Assembly (NCBI RefSeq): GCF_018785315.1
Contig: NZ_WQPN01000033.1
Coordinates: forward strand, 62,001 to 126,000
DNA from: Clostridium sp. MCC353
GTDB taxonomy: Bacteria > Bacillota > Clostridia > Lachnospirales > Lachnospiraceae
DNA length: 64,000 nucleotides
Reading direction: 5' to 3'
The position numbers were made by a program, and so were the translations under genes. The notes beneath the pieces are model-generated. The model was not told where the DNA came from, searched no databases, and was given only the letters and a program-made list of their open reading frames with translations. Below, one piece after another: positions 7,374 to 15,853 of this stretch (position 1 is its first letter; every line of letters starts with the position of its first letter).

Positions 7374-8703
7374 CCTGATCTCCTTTCCATGGCCCAAACT
7401 TCAATGCCAGAGCCATTTTTCCTTGTTCAAATGCTGTTACTGCGGTAATTCCGCTGTATTCCTTCCTGCAATGGCCGATAATCTGTTCTGCCATCCGTTT
7501 TCTCTCCCCATCGTCCGCTTTGTTGAGCACGATCCTGTATTCCCGGCCTTCCACCGCCTTTTGGCTTCCCTGTTTTGAACACAGGATGAGGGCCGCATCC
7601 CGGGGAGAAATGAGCTCCTCCGGCTTCTTTCCCAGCAGCTTACAGGTCTCTTCCACCCGAAAGCAGATATCTTTCACCGGCCTTCCGATACAGTCCAGAC
7701 CCGCGCAGGCGATTACCATCTCAGTCTCAGGAATGATCACAGGCTCGTGCCCCGCCGGGACTTTAAGCGGCAGCCCTTTGGCCCCATCCGCCTCGATCAA
7801 AAGCACATCGCAATAGGATTTCAGCTTTCCAATCTCTTCCAGCGGCATTCCCTTCAGTTTTCCGCCTTCCGCTTCCTGCCCGGCAGCCAGAATCCCGGAA
7901 TCCCAGACCACCCGGTCCAAAACCTCCGCCCGGTCTCCGATTACAGTCTGATATCCATCCGGCCTGCGGATATGGGTGCTGGTGGTCACAATCACCCGTT
8001 TTCCCATGCGTTCCAGCTCTTTAGCCAGTTCATACATGACGGTGGTCTTTCCGCCTCCGCCCACCAGGGAAATGACCCCGGGTACCCGTTTTTCAAGCCC
8101 TAAGGCAGCTAAAAGTCCTTCGCCGCTCATATCCAGCCAAAGGCTCACCTTTTCCCGGTAAGCCTTCGGCGTGTACATCACATGATATAATTCATCCATA
8201 ATGGAGCAAACCGGCGTTTCCCCCGGTTTCTCCTGTTTCACAGGATACAGTAAAATGGTGAAATCTACTCCAAACATGCGGCAGCCCGCTCCGGTATACA
8301 ACGCGCCGCAGCGCATATAGAAATTTATACGCCTTTGGCGGGTCAAATATTCCTCCTTATTTTCCGCCGCCGAAACGGTTTCGCATTCCAGCATAATTCC
8401 TTCCATACCGGAAAAATATTCCCTCATCAGTTCCAGGAACCTGCTTCCGTATCCTCCGCTTCGAAACGCCTCACAAACCGCAAGGTAATCCAGCAGAACG
8501 TAAGGAAACCCATGTTTTTGCACGAAAAAGCCGTAGGCCCTCAGTCCGCCGCCCTCATAGAGCCCCAGCCCCAGATAATGCCCCTTTTCCCACATGGATA
8601 AAAACCACTTCCACGGGCGGATCTCATTTTCCGGGAAATCACGCTTCATATGAGTGTTGTAAATTTCTTCCGTCTGTTTCAAGTTTAATTCCAGTATTTC
8701 CAT
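7348..8703 (-). CDS. yqeC: GNAT acetyltransferase-YqeC fusion protein
   Basis: Two-domain protein of 451 aa. Residues about 1-155 form a GNAT N-acetyltransferase fold, with the acetyl-CoA loop pattern RSGGYGSRFL at 81-90 and a beta-bulge region before it. Residues about 205-450 match YqeC, the accessory protein found with selenium-dependent hydroxylases, including the P-loop GGGGKTT (215-221), VIVTTSTHIRRP, LLIEADGAKGLPLKVP and IVLNKAD. Stand-alone YqeC proteins are about half this length. The start at 8703 follows CAGGAG; the longer upstream frame runs through an intergenic hairpin. Nucleotide binding by YqeC is supported by the P-loop; its role in selenium-cofactor formation is by family context. 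The GNAT substrate is unknown. Confidence 0.87.
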   Translation of the reverse strand: MEILELNLKQTEEIYNTHMKRDFPENEIRPWKWFLSMWEKGHYLGLGLYEGGGLRAYGFFVQKHGFPYVLLDYLAVCEAFRSGGYGSRFLELMREYFSGMEGIMLECETVSAAENKEEYLTRQRRINFYMRCGALYTGAGCRMFGVDFTILLYPVKQEKPGETPVCSIMDELYHVMYTPKAYREKVSLWLDMSGEGLLAALGLEKRVPGVISLVGGGGKTTVMYELAKELERMGKRVIVTTSTHIRRPDGYQTVIGDRAEVLDRVVWDSGILAAGQEAEGGKLKGMPLEEIGKLKSYCDVLLIEADGAKGLPLKVPAGHEPVIIPETEMVIACAGLDCIGRPVKDICFRVEETCKLLGKKPEELISPRDAALILCSKQGSQKAVEGREYRIVLNKADDGERKRMAEQIIGHCRKEYSGITAVTAFEQGKMALALKFGPWKGDQDECISGDN

Positions 8704-8720
8704 TTGTCCGCTCCTGCTGT

Positions 8721-8790
8721 GCCGGTTTCCACGTCTGCCTGATAGAGCGTGTCTCGTATGCCTCATGTGCCTCACGGCAGACGAACCGGC
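8721..8790 (-). other. Bulged long hairpin between hyuA and the GNAT-yqeC gene
   Basis: Arms GCCGGTT and CGTCTGCC (8721-8739, interrupted by four bases) pair with GGCAGACG and AACCGGC (8776-8790), giving a 15-bp stem with one bulge and a 36-nt loop. The loop has three GAGGCACAT-like 9-mers on the minus strand. No T run follows, so it is more likely an RNA processing or stability element than a terminator. Confidence 0.6.
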
Positions 8791-8806
8791 TAACTATAAC
8801 TCATCT

Positions 8807-10189
8807 CTAAAACTGAATATATTTCCTTCGTTTTACATAGGTTCCCTTATGCTCTTTACATATTACGCCGTTCTCAGCCGCCAGTTCACCTCTTAAATAA
8901 ACCTGGCCCGCAATCCCTTTCACCTCAGTGCCTTCAAACGGACAATAATCCGTGTTGGCATGTTGGTTTTCTTTGGTCATCACCCAGACCGCATCCGGGT
9001 CCCATACTACAATATCGGCATGACTCCCCTCTTTTATACACCCTTTCTCAGGATATACGCCATAAAGTTTTGCCGGATTGGCCGAAAGCATGCGGCACAT
9101 CTGTTCCAGGGTAAGATCCTTTTCCAGCACACCGTAAGTATAAAACAGCACAGGGCGGCTTTCCACTCCCGGCATGCCGTTTGGAATCTTCGTAAAATCA
9201 TCGATACCCGCTTCCTTCTGCTTCATCGTAAAGCTGCAGTGGTCGGTGGAAACTGTCTGGATGTTGTTCTTGCGCAGGGCGTTCCACAGCCTGGTCTGGT
9301 CCGTGGTCTTCCTAAGAGGCGGGGAGCAGACATATTTGGCCCCTTCAAAATCCGGCCTGTCATAATAGCTGTCGTCCATCAGTAGATACTGGGGACATGT
9401 TTCCAGATACACTTCCTGCCCCCGCTCCCTGGCGTATTTCACTTCCTGATAACCGGCTCCCGAACTGAGATGCACCACGATCACAGGCGCTTTGGCCAGA
9501 TCAGCGATTTTCAGCAGACGGCTGACCGCCTCCGCTTCCACCAGATCAGGCCTGGTCTTCGGGTGGGCGGAAGGGATAAGATTTCCCTTGGCCTTCTGCT
9601 CTTCAATCAGGGCCTTTATGAGCCCCGAGTTTTCACAGTGAACGCCGGTGATGCCTCCCACTTCCTTTAACCGTTTCAGCACCTGGTAAATCTCTTTATC
9701 GTCCAGAACCATATTATCGTAAGTCATGTACACTTTAAAAGAGGTAATTCCTCCGTTCACCAGCTCTTCCAGTTCCCGGCTGATCTCCTCATTCCAGTCG
9801 GAAATGGCCATATGAAATCCATAGTCACAGGAACTCTTTCCGTCCGCCTTCTTATGCCAGTTCGCCAGCGCTTCATGAAGGGTTTCCCCCTTGTTCTGGG
9901 TCGCAAAATCGATAATCATGGTGGTGCCGCCTGCAATGGCCGCTTTGGTTCCTGTTTCAAAGTCATCGGCAGTTACCGTGCCGGACACCTCTAAGTCAAA
10001 ATGGGTATGGGCGTCGATGAAGCCCGGAAACAGCAGTTTCCCGGTCACATCCACAACCTCCGTCCCCTCTTCCGGAACAATTCCTTCCGCCACCCGGCAG
10101 ATGGTTCCGCTCTCATCGTCCATCAGCACATCCAGTTTCTCATGGTAAGTTTCCATGACAACGGTGCCGCCCTTCAGTAATCGTTTCAT
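8807..10189 (-). CDS. hyuA: Dihydropyrimidinase-type cyclic amidohydrolase (HyuA)
   Basis: Zinc-dependent amidohydrolase of the dihydropyrimidinase/D-hydantoinase family, expected to open a cyclic amide ring made from purine. The metal motif HTHFD is at 61-65. The carbamylated lysine is K152 in ITSFKVYM. Further metal ligands lie in GVHCENSG and VVHLSSG, and the catalytic aspartate in VSTDHCSF. Length 460 aa is normal. Start ATG 10189 follows GGAAGGAAG; a TTG start 18 bp upstream is less likely. It lies 32 bp after the xanthine dehydrogenase gene. In the urate-degradation cluster HyuA is one of the conserved genes; the precise substrate is not shown by sequence. Confidence 0.93.
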   Translation of the reverse strand: MKRLLKGGTVVMETYHEKLDVLMDDESGTICRVAEGIVPEEGTEVVDVTGKLLFPGFIDAHTHFDLEVSGTVTADDFETGTKAAIAGGTTMIIDFATQNKGETLHEALANWHKKADGKSSCDYGFHMAISDWNEEISRELEELVNGGITSFKVYMTYDNMVLDDKEIYQVLKRLKEVGGITGVHCENSGLIKALIEEQKAKGNLIPSAHPKTRPDLVEAEAVSRLLKIADLAKAPVIVVHLSSGAGYQEVKYARERGQEVYLETCPQYLLMDDSYYDRPDFEGAKYVCSPPLRKTTDQTRLWNALRKNNIQTVSTDHCSFTMKQKEAGIDDFTKIPNGMPGVESRPVLFYTYGVLEKDLTLEQMCRMLSANPAKLYGVYPEKGCIKEGSHADIVVWDPDAVWVMTKENQHANTDYCPFEGTEVKGIAGQVYLRGELAAENGVICKEHKGTYVKRRKYIQF

Positions 10190-10221
10190 ATCGCCACTTC
10201 CTTCCAATTCATCAGAACTCT

Positions 10222-12780
10222 TTATTTCTTCTTGCTATATGGGGTTCCCTCCAGCGGCAGACTGGTTCTGAATCTGCCGTCAAATCTGTAATACGCGTTC
10301 TGTACTGCCGGTGCAGTCGGGATTGAAGTGATCTCACCGATTCCCACTGCCCCGTAAGCCAGGGAATCCTTGTTCTTTTCTACAATAATGCTTTCCACAT
10401 CCGGCGTCTTATCCGCCCGGAACAGGCCCAGGGTGCCGAACTTGGCTAACGGTTTTCCATGATCCAGCGGGAAATCCTCCGTCAGGGCATATCCCAGGCT
10501 CATCACAACTCCGCCCTCGATCTGTCCTTCTACAGACAACGGGTTGATGGCCTTTCCTACATCGTGGGCTGCCACCACCTTTTCCACTTTTCCATTTTCA
10601 TCCAAAAGAACGACCTGGGTGGCGTATCCGTAAGCCACATGGGATACCGGGTTCTTCTTGGGGCTTCCCATAGGATCGGTGGCCGCCAGATATTCTCCTT
10701 TGTATTCCCTGCCGTTTAACTCGTTTAGAGAATGGGTTTCCATGTCCTTTTTAATGTCCAGAGACGCCAGCCTTACCGCTTCCCCGGTAATCAAAGTCTG
10801 ACGGGAACCCGAAGTGGTTCCTGAATCAGGCGCTAAATTGGTTTCTGCGGCCACATAGACGATATCCTCTTCTTTTAAGCCCGTAGTCTCACAGCAAATC
10901 TGCTCCAAAACGGTTCCAAGTCCCTGTCCGATACAGGATGCGCCGGATCTGATATAGACTTTTCCGTCTTCAATGGTCAGACGGCAGCGTCCCCAGTCGG
11001 GAAGCCCCACGCCTACGCCTGCATTCTTCATAGCGCAGGCGATACCGGCTCTCGGATGATTTTCATAAACCTCTTTTACAGCCTCTAAGGTTTCCACCAA
11101 AGCGGTTCCCGGAGCCGCGATCTGGCCGTTGGGCAGTTCCTGTCCCGGCCGGATGGCGTTGCGGCAGCGAATCTCCCAGGCGGAGATTCCCACTTCCTCA
11201 GCCAGCGCGTCCAGGTTGCATTCCGTGGCAAAACAGCTCTGGGTTACGCCGAACCCTCTGAAGGCCCCGGCAGGCGGATTATCCGTATAAACGGCCGTTC
11301 CGTCGATTTCAATGTTCTGGTAATTATATGGGCCTGCCGCATGGGTGCAGAGCCTTTGAAGGACAGGGCCGCCCAGCGAAGCGTATGCGCCCGTATCCGT
11401 AATCACTTTGGCTTTCATGCCGGTCAGATAACCATTTTCATCACAGGCGGTTGTAAATTCCATCCAGGCCGGGTGGCGCTTGGGATGAACTAAAATGCTC
11501 TCTTTCCTGGTCAGCTTCACCTTCACCGGAAGTCCCGTATGGTATGACAGCAGAGCCGCATGGTGCTGCACCGACATATCTTCTTTTCCGCCGAAGCCGC
11601 CGCCCACCAGCTTGTTGATCACATGCACCTTTTCCATGGGATATCCCAGCATCTTGGAACACTCCCTCTGGGTATCGTAAGTGCCCTGGTCGGAAGAATA
11701 GATGACCGCTTCTCCCTTTTCCCTGTCCACGATGGCAACCGCGCACTCCGGTTCCAGGAATGCATGTTCCGTAAACGGGGTGAAATACTGCTTTGTCACC
11801 ACATGGGCCGAATTCCTGATGGCTTCGTCCGCATTTCCCCGGACCAAATGTTCATGAGCCAGAATATTGCCCTCTTTATGTACCAGCGGAGCCCCCTCTT
11901 TCATGGCCTCCATCGGATCAAATACAGCCGGAAGTTCTTCGTATACCACTTCCACCAGCTTTTTCGCCTCTTCCACCAGTTCCGGCGTATCCGCCGCAAC
12001 CAGGCAGACCGCGTCGCCTAAATACCGGGTATGCTCTCCCACAGGAATCAGAGTATCCCAGTCCTGTTTCAGATGGCCTACCTTCACGCTTCCCGGAACA
12101 TCCTCAGCCGTCACCACAGCGCGCACGCCGGGCAGGGCTTTTGCTTTGGATGTGTCGATGGAAACCACCGTGGCCCTGGGATAAGCGGCCCGGAGGGCGC
12201 TTCCGTAGATCATGCCTTCCACTTCCATATCATCCACGTACTCGCCGCGGCCCAGCACCTTTTCTTCCACGTCGATCCGGTGGGCCCTCTGTCCCACGCC
12301 GCTTATGGTCTTTCTCTCCACCGGCGTGCCCTCTCGTAAAATCTTAGCCGCCAGCAGGATTCCGTCGATGATCTTCTTATAACCGGTACAGCGGCAGATA
12401 TTGTTCCTGATGGCAAACGCCGCCTCATCCCTGGTGGGATCAGGATTCTGGTCGATCAGGGCCTTTCCGCAGATGACCATTCCCGGGATGCAGAAGCCGC
12501 ACTGTACGGCTCCCGCTTCTCCAAATGCATAAACAAACACTTCTTTTTCCCGTTCGCCAAGGCCCTCCACCGTCACGATGGATTTCCCTTCAAACTTCGA
12601 TACCTTCTGTACACAGGCCTTCACCGGCTTGCCGTCCACCAGGACGGTACAAGTGCCGCAGGCTCCTTCGCTGCATCCGTCCTTTACGGACTTTAAATGA
12701 CAGTCATTCCTGAGGACGTCGATCAGCTTTCTGTCCTCTTCCACCTGTACCTGTTTTCCATTAATCAATAAGGTGTACAT
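10222..12780 (-). CDS. Selenium-dependent xanthine dehydrogenase, fused 2Fe-2S and molybdenum subunits
   Basis: Molybdenum hydroxylase oxidising purines (xanthine/hypoxanthine class). Residues 1-150 carry two [2Fe-2S] centres: C36, C41, C44, C56 and C94, C97, C129, C131. A molybdenum-cofactor domain fills the rest, with GGGFGGKE (393-400), AFRGFG (506-511) and the catalytic glutamate in GAVGIGEI (E816). No FAD domain is present here or next door, so electrons probably pass to YgfK, encoded just upstream. Length (852 aa) matches the selenium-dependent XDH family rather than three-subunit enzymes. Start choice is uncertain: ATG 12780 (MYTLLING, typical N terminus) or ATG 12804; neither has a strong ribosome binding site. 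Selenium dependence is inferred from yqeB and yqeC. Alternative names are XdhD/XdhAC. Confidence 0.9.
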   Translation of the reverse strand: MYTLLINGKQVQVEEDRKLIDVLRNDCHLKSVKDGCSEGACGTCTVLVDGKPVKACVQKVSKFEGKSIVTVEGLGEREKEVFVYAFGEAGAVQCGFCIPGMVICGKALIDQNPDPTRDEAAFAIRNNICRCTGYKKIIDGILLAAKILREGTPVERKTISGVGQRAHRIDVEEKVLGRGEYVDDMEVEGMIYGSALRAAYPRATVVSIDTSKAKALPGVRAVVTAEDVPGSVKVGHLKQDWDTLIPVGEHTRYLGDAVCLVAADTPELVEEAKKLVEVVYEELPAVFDPMEAMKEGAPLVHKEGNILAHEHLVRGNADEAIRNSAHVVTKQYFTPFTEHAFLEPECAVAIVDREKGEAVIYSSDQGTYDTQRECSKMLGYPMEKVHVINKLVGGGFGGKEDMSVQHHAALLSYHTGLPVKVKLTRKESILVHPKRHPAWMEFTTACDENGYLTGMKAKVITDTGAYASLGGPVLQRLCTHAAGPYNYQNIEIDGTAVYTDNPPAGAFRGFGVTQSCFATECNLDALAEEVGISAWEIRCRNAIRPGQELPNGQIAAPGTALVETLEAVKEVYENHPRAGIACAMKNAGVGVGLPDWGRCRLTIEDGKVYIRSGASCIGQGLGTVLEQICCETTGLKEEDIVYVAAETNLAPDSGTTSGSRQTLITGEAVRLASLDIKKDMETHSLNELNGREYKGEYLAATDPMGSPKKNPVSHVAYGYATQVVLLDENGKVEKVVAAHDVGKAINPLSVEGQIEGGVVMSLGYALTEDFPLDHGKPLAKFGTLGLFRADKTPDVESIIVEKNKDSLAYGAVGIGEITSIPTAPAVQNAYYRFDGRFRTSLPLEGTPYSKKK

Positions 12781-12806
12781 TCCCGCACCCGCTTTCCATC
12801 TCATTT

Positions 12807-15794
12807 TCAACCTAATAAATAGGAATAGTCTTTACACACAGTTTCCATAATCTTAACAAGCCCTTCCGGAAGATCGGAAGCTTCCCCTGCCTTAAAGGTC
12901 AGGATGCTGCCCAGATATCTGACTTTGCAGCTCACTGCATCTTTATCCAGCACAACGAATCCCTGGTTTTTGCTGTTCTCCATATCCGCTTCATTGGCAA
13001 ATAAGGTGAATTTATCCAGATAAGGCGCGCTGTCATATGGACAGAAGCTCTTGCAGTTGCCGCATTCATTGCACATATAATCCACATGGATGATCTGGTG
13101 TTTCTCCATGCCCGGAACTGTGATGGAAAGGTTGGCCCTGTTGGGACAAACTTCCACGCAGTTTTCGCAGACAGAAGAACAGGTTAAACATCTGCCGGAT
13201 TCGGCTTTTCCATCCTGCTTCTCCAAAAGGACGCCCCGTCTTCCGTAAATATCCGCCATATCGGCCTGTTCGCTGTAGTCTTTGGCAACAGATTTTGCCA
13301 AAATGGCCTCGGCCGCCTTCTTCGCGTCGCGGATGCCTTCTACCACGGTAGCCGGTCCGTACAGGCCGTCGCCCACCACGTAAACGCCTTTCCGGCTGCT
13401 CTCCAGGGTATCCTGGTTCACCATGGCTTTGCCCCGCTCGGTCACGTTGATTCCGTTGGCCTTATAAAATTCCGTTGGAACCTGCTCGCCGACCGCTCCG
13501 ATCACTGTATCGGCCGGAACTGCAGCGGTTTCACCGGTAGCTTTTACCCCTCTTCTGCCGGATGCGTCCATCTCGGAAAGTTCCATCACATCACAGATTA
13601 AGGAGCCATTTTCCAGCCGCTTTGGAGCCAGAAGCTCTTTGAATTCCACGCCGTCTTCCACTGCCATCACAAGTTCTTCCTCATCGGCAGGCATATAGCG
13701 TTTGGTTCTGCGGTATACCAGGTATACGTGTTCCACTCCTTTTGTTCTCTTGGCTGCTCTGGCCGTATCCATAGCGGTATTTCCTCCGCCGATTACAACT
13801 ACGTTCTTGCCGATATCCACAGCCCCGTCCTTGGCCTTGAATTCAGCCAGGAAATCCAGGGCGTTCACGGTTTCGCCGGATTCCAGTGTGAGCACGCCGG
13901 GTTTGCTGGCGCCTGCAGCCAGGATCACATAATCAAATCCCTGGTTCTTCACTTCATCCAGATCGGTCACTTTCGTGTTCAGCTTCACATTCATGCCGTA
14001 AGCGGAAACCAGCTCCACATCTTTTGAAATGGCTTCGCCGGAGATTCTGAATCCCGGAATCACGTGGCGGATCACGCCGCCCAGGCTGTCTTTCTGTTCA
14101 AATAAGGTAACTTCCATTCCTTCTCTCGTTAAGAAGAACGCTGCTGCCAGACCTGCAGGGCCTCCGCCGATCACTGCCGCCTTTTTATCATAGGAAACCT
14201 GAGGCTTTTTAATGGTCTTTATAAGGGCGTCAAATCCGCCTTCTGCCGCGGTCAGCTTCACGTCTCTGATGTGTACCGGCTCTTCATAGAAGTTTCTGGT
14301 ACATTTGCTCATACAGTTATGTGCGCAGATGGTGCCTGTGATAAATGGAAGGGGATTCTTCTCTGTGATCACTTTCAGGGCTTCCTCAAACTTTCCTTCT
14401 CCGGCCAGCTGCATATAAGCGGTGATATCCTGATGAATCGGGCAGCCCTCTTTACAAGGCGCTTCGAAACAGTCCGTAAGGGGAACCTGTTTTTTCATCT
14501 TTCTGGACGGAAGGGGCTTCACGGCTTTTACATGGTGCTCATCTGTGATGGCGTCCTCTGCCAGTTTCGAAACCTTCTCCACATCAACGCCTGCAAATAC
14601 AGTGTCTTTCTCCTCAGTCTGCTCCGCCAGCTGCACCAGCCTCTGGTATCCGCCCGGCTTTAACAGGGTGGTAGCCACGGTAACCGGCCAGATTCCCGCG
14701 TCCACGATCCGTTTAATATTGAAGTAATCCGCGCCGCCTGAATAGGAAATCCGCAGTTTTCCGTCAAATTCCTTAGAAAGCTTTGCCGCTAAAGAAATGG
14801 ACAATGGGAACAGGGATTTTCCTGACATATACATCTCTTCGCTGGGCAGTTCCTGCTGTTTTACGTCTACCGGGAAGGTATTGGTGATCTTCACGCCGAA
14901 TTCCAGGTTCTTCTCTGCAGCCAGAGCCATCAGACGTTTTAACATGGGGACAGCGTCTTCGTACTGCAAATCATCCAGGAAATGGAAATCGCCGAAGGCC
15001 ACATAGTCATAACCCATGGCGTCCATGGTCTTTCTCGCGAACTCATATCCGAGAAGGGTCGGATTGCATTTGATAAATGTATGTAATCCCTTCTCAGTGA
15101 TCAGATATACGGCGATTCTTTCGATCTCCTGGGGAGGGCATCCGTGCAGGGTGGAAAGGGTTGCCGAGTTACATATATTAGAAGAAATGCCTTCGATATC
15201 TTCTGCGGTCACATTCTTAAAGGAATCCACATGGTCTAACAGGTACTGTTTACAGGCCTTGAACTCTTCCGTATCCTTCGCATCCTTCATGGATTCGATA
15301 AAACGGTTGATCTTCGGTGATTTGATTCCTTCCAGGTCGTATCCGACGCTCATGTTGAACTGGAATCCGTCCGCTGCTCCAAGGCCGAATTCCTTAGCCA
15401 TCACATGAAGCAGGAACCAGGCTTTAATGTATTCCGCCTGAGCCTGGGGCACGTATAATTCGGTGGACCATTCACAGTTATAGCACTCGTCATCCGCCAG
15501 AATACACGGTTTATTTACCGGCAGGTCCTCACCGTCGATGATCTGCACGGTCTTTAATTCGAAGAAACGGCTTCCCGCATAATAAGAAGCGGTAATGTTC
15601 TGGGCCAGCTGGGTATGGGGGCCGGCGGCCGGGCCTACGGGCGTCTCTAAATTTCTTCCGAAAATTGCACGGTTATTCTCTTCCTTCGCCGCATATGGTT
15701 TGTGAACTCCAAACACAGTTCCTCTATTCTTTTCTTCCTCAAGTATCCACTGTACCAGTTGGGAAAATGGCATTGGGGTCATTCTGTCTGACAT
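12807..15794 (-). CDS. ygfK: YgfK flavin/iron-sulfur oxidoreductase
   Basis: Large multi-domain oxidoreductase (995 aa), annotated in databases as a putative selenate reductase subunit but conserved in purine-degradation clusters. Residues 1-420 resemble dihydroorotate/dihydropyrimidine dehydrogenase barrels (NNRAIFGRNLETPVGPAAGP). Residues 440-500 hold a GltD-like cysteine set (C442, C447, C451, C490, C494, C498). An FAD motif GGGPAG is at 543-548 and an NAD(P) motif GGGNTA at 669-674. The end has ferredoxin-type cysteines (C869-C883 and C908-C918). This layout suits electron transfer between NAD(P)H, flavin and the xanthine dehydrogenase encoded next. GGAGG precedes the ATG. Exact reaction is inferred. 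Confidence 0.92.
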   Translation of the reverse strand: MSDRMTPMPFSQLVQWILEEEKNRGTVFGVHKPYAAKEENNRAIFGRNLETPVGPAAGPHTQLAQNITASYYAGSRFFELKTVQIIDGEDLPVNKPCILADDECYNCEWSTELYVPQAQAEYIKAWFLLHVMAKEFGLGAADGFQFNMSVGYDLEGIKSPKINRFIESMKDAKDTEEFKACKQYLLDHVDSFKNVTAEDIEGISSNICNSATLSTLHGCPPQEIERIAVYLITEKGLHTFIKCNPTLLGYEFARKTMDAMGYDYVAFGDFHFLDDLQYEDAVPMLKRLMALAAEKNLEFGVKITNTFPVDVKQQELPSEEMYMSGKSLFPLSISLAAKLSKEFDGKLRISYSGGADYFNIKRIVDAGIWPVTVATTLLKPGGYQRLVQLAEQTEEKDTVFAGVDVEKVSKLAEDAITDEHHVKAVKPLPSRKMKKQVPLTDCFEAPCKEGCPIHQDITAYMQLAGEGKFEEALKVITEKNPLPFITGTICAHNCMSKCTRNFYEEPVHIRDVKLTAAEGGFDALIKTIKKPQVSYDKKAAVIGGGPAGLAAAFFLTREGMEVTLFEQKDSLGGVIRHVIPGFRISGEAISKDVELVSAYGMNVKLNTKVTDLDEVKNQGFDYVILAAGASKPGVLTLESGETVNALDFLAEFKAKDGAVDIGKNVVVIGGGNTAMDTARAAKRTKGVEHVYLVYRRTKRYMPADEEELVMAVEDGVEFKELLAPKRLENGSLICDVMELSEMDASGRRGVKATGETAAVPADTVIGAVGEQVPTEFYKANGINVTERGKAMVNQDTLESSRKGVYVVGDGLYGPATVVEGIRDAKKAAEAILAKSVAKDYSEQADMADIYGRRGVLLEKQDGKAESGRCLTCSSVCENCVEVCPNRANLSITVPGMEKHQIIHVDYMCNECGNCKSFCPYDSAPYLDKFTLFANEADMENSKNQGFVVLDKDAVSCKVRYLGSILTFKAGEASDLPEGLVKIMETVCKDYSYLLG

Positions 15795-15853
15795 GGTTCT
15801 TTCCTCCTAATTATATATATAAATGAATCGTCTCTTATTCCTATCTGATGTTC

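Noticed and set aside
10222-12780. Selenocysteine codon in the xanthine dehydrogenase
   Set aside because: The reading frame has no in-frame TGA; selenium dependence in this family is by a labile cofactor, not selenocysteine.
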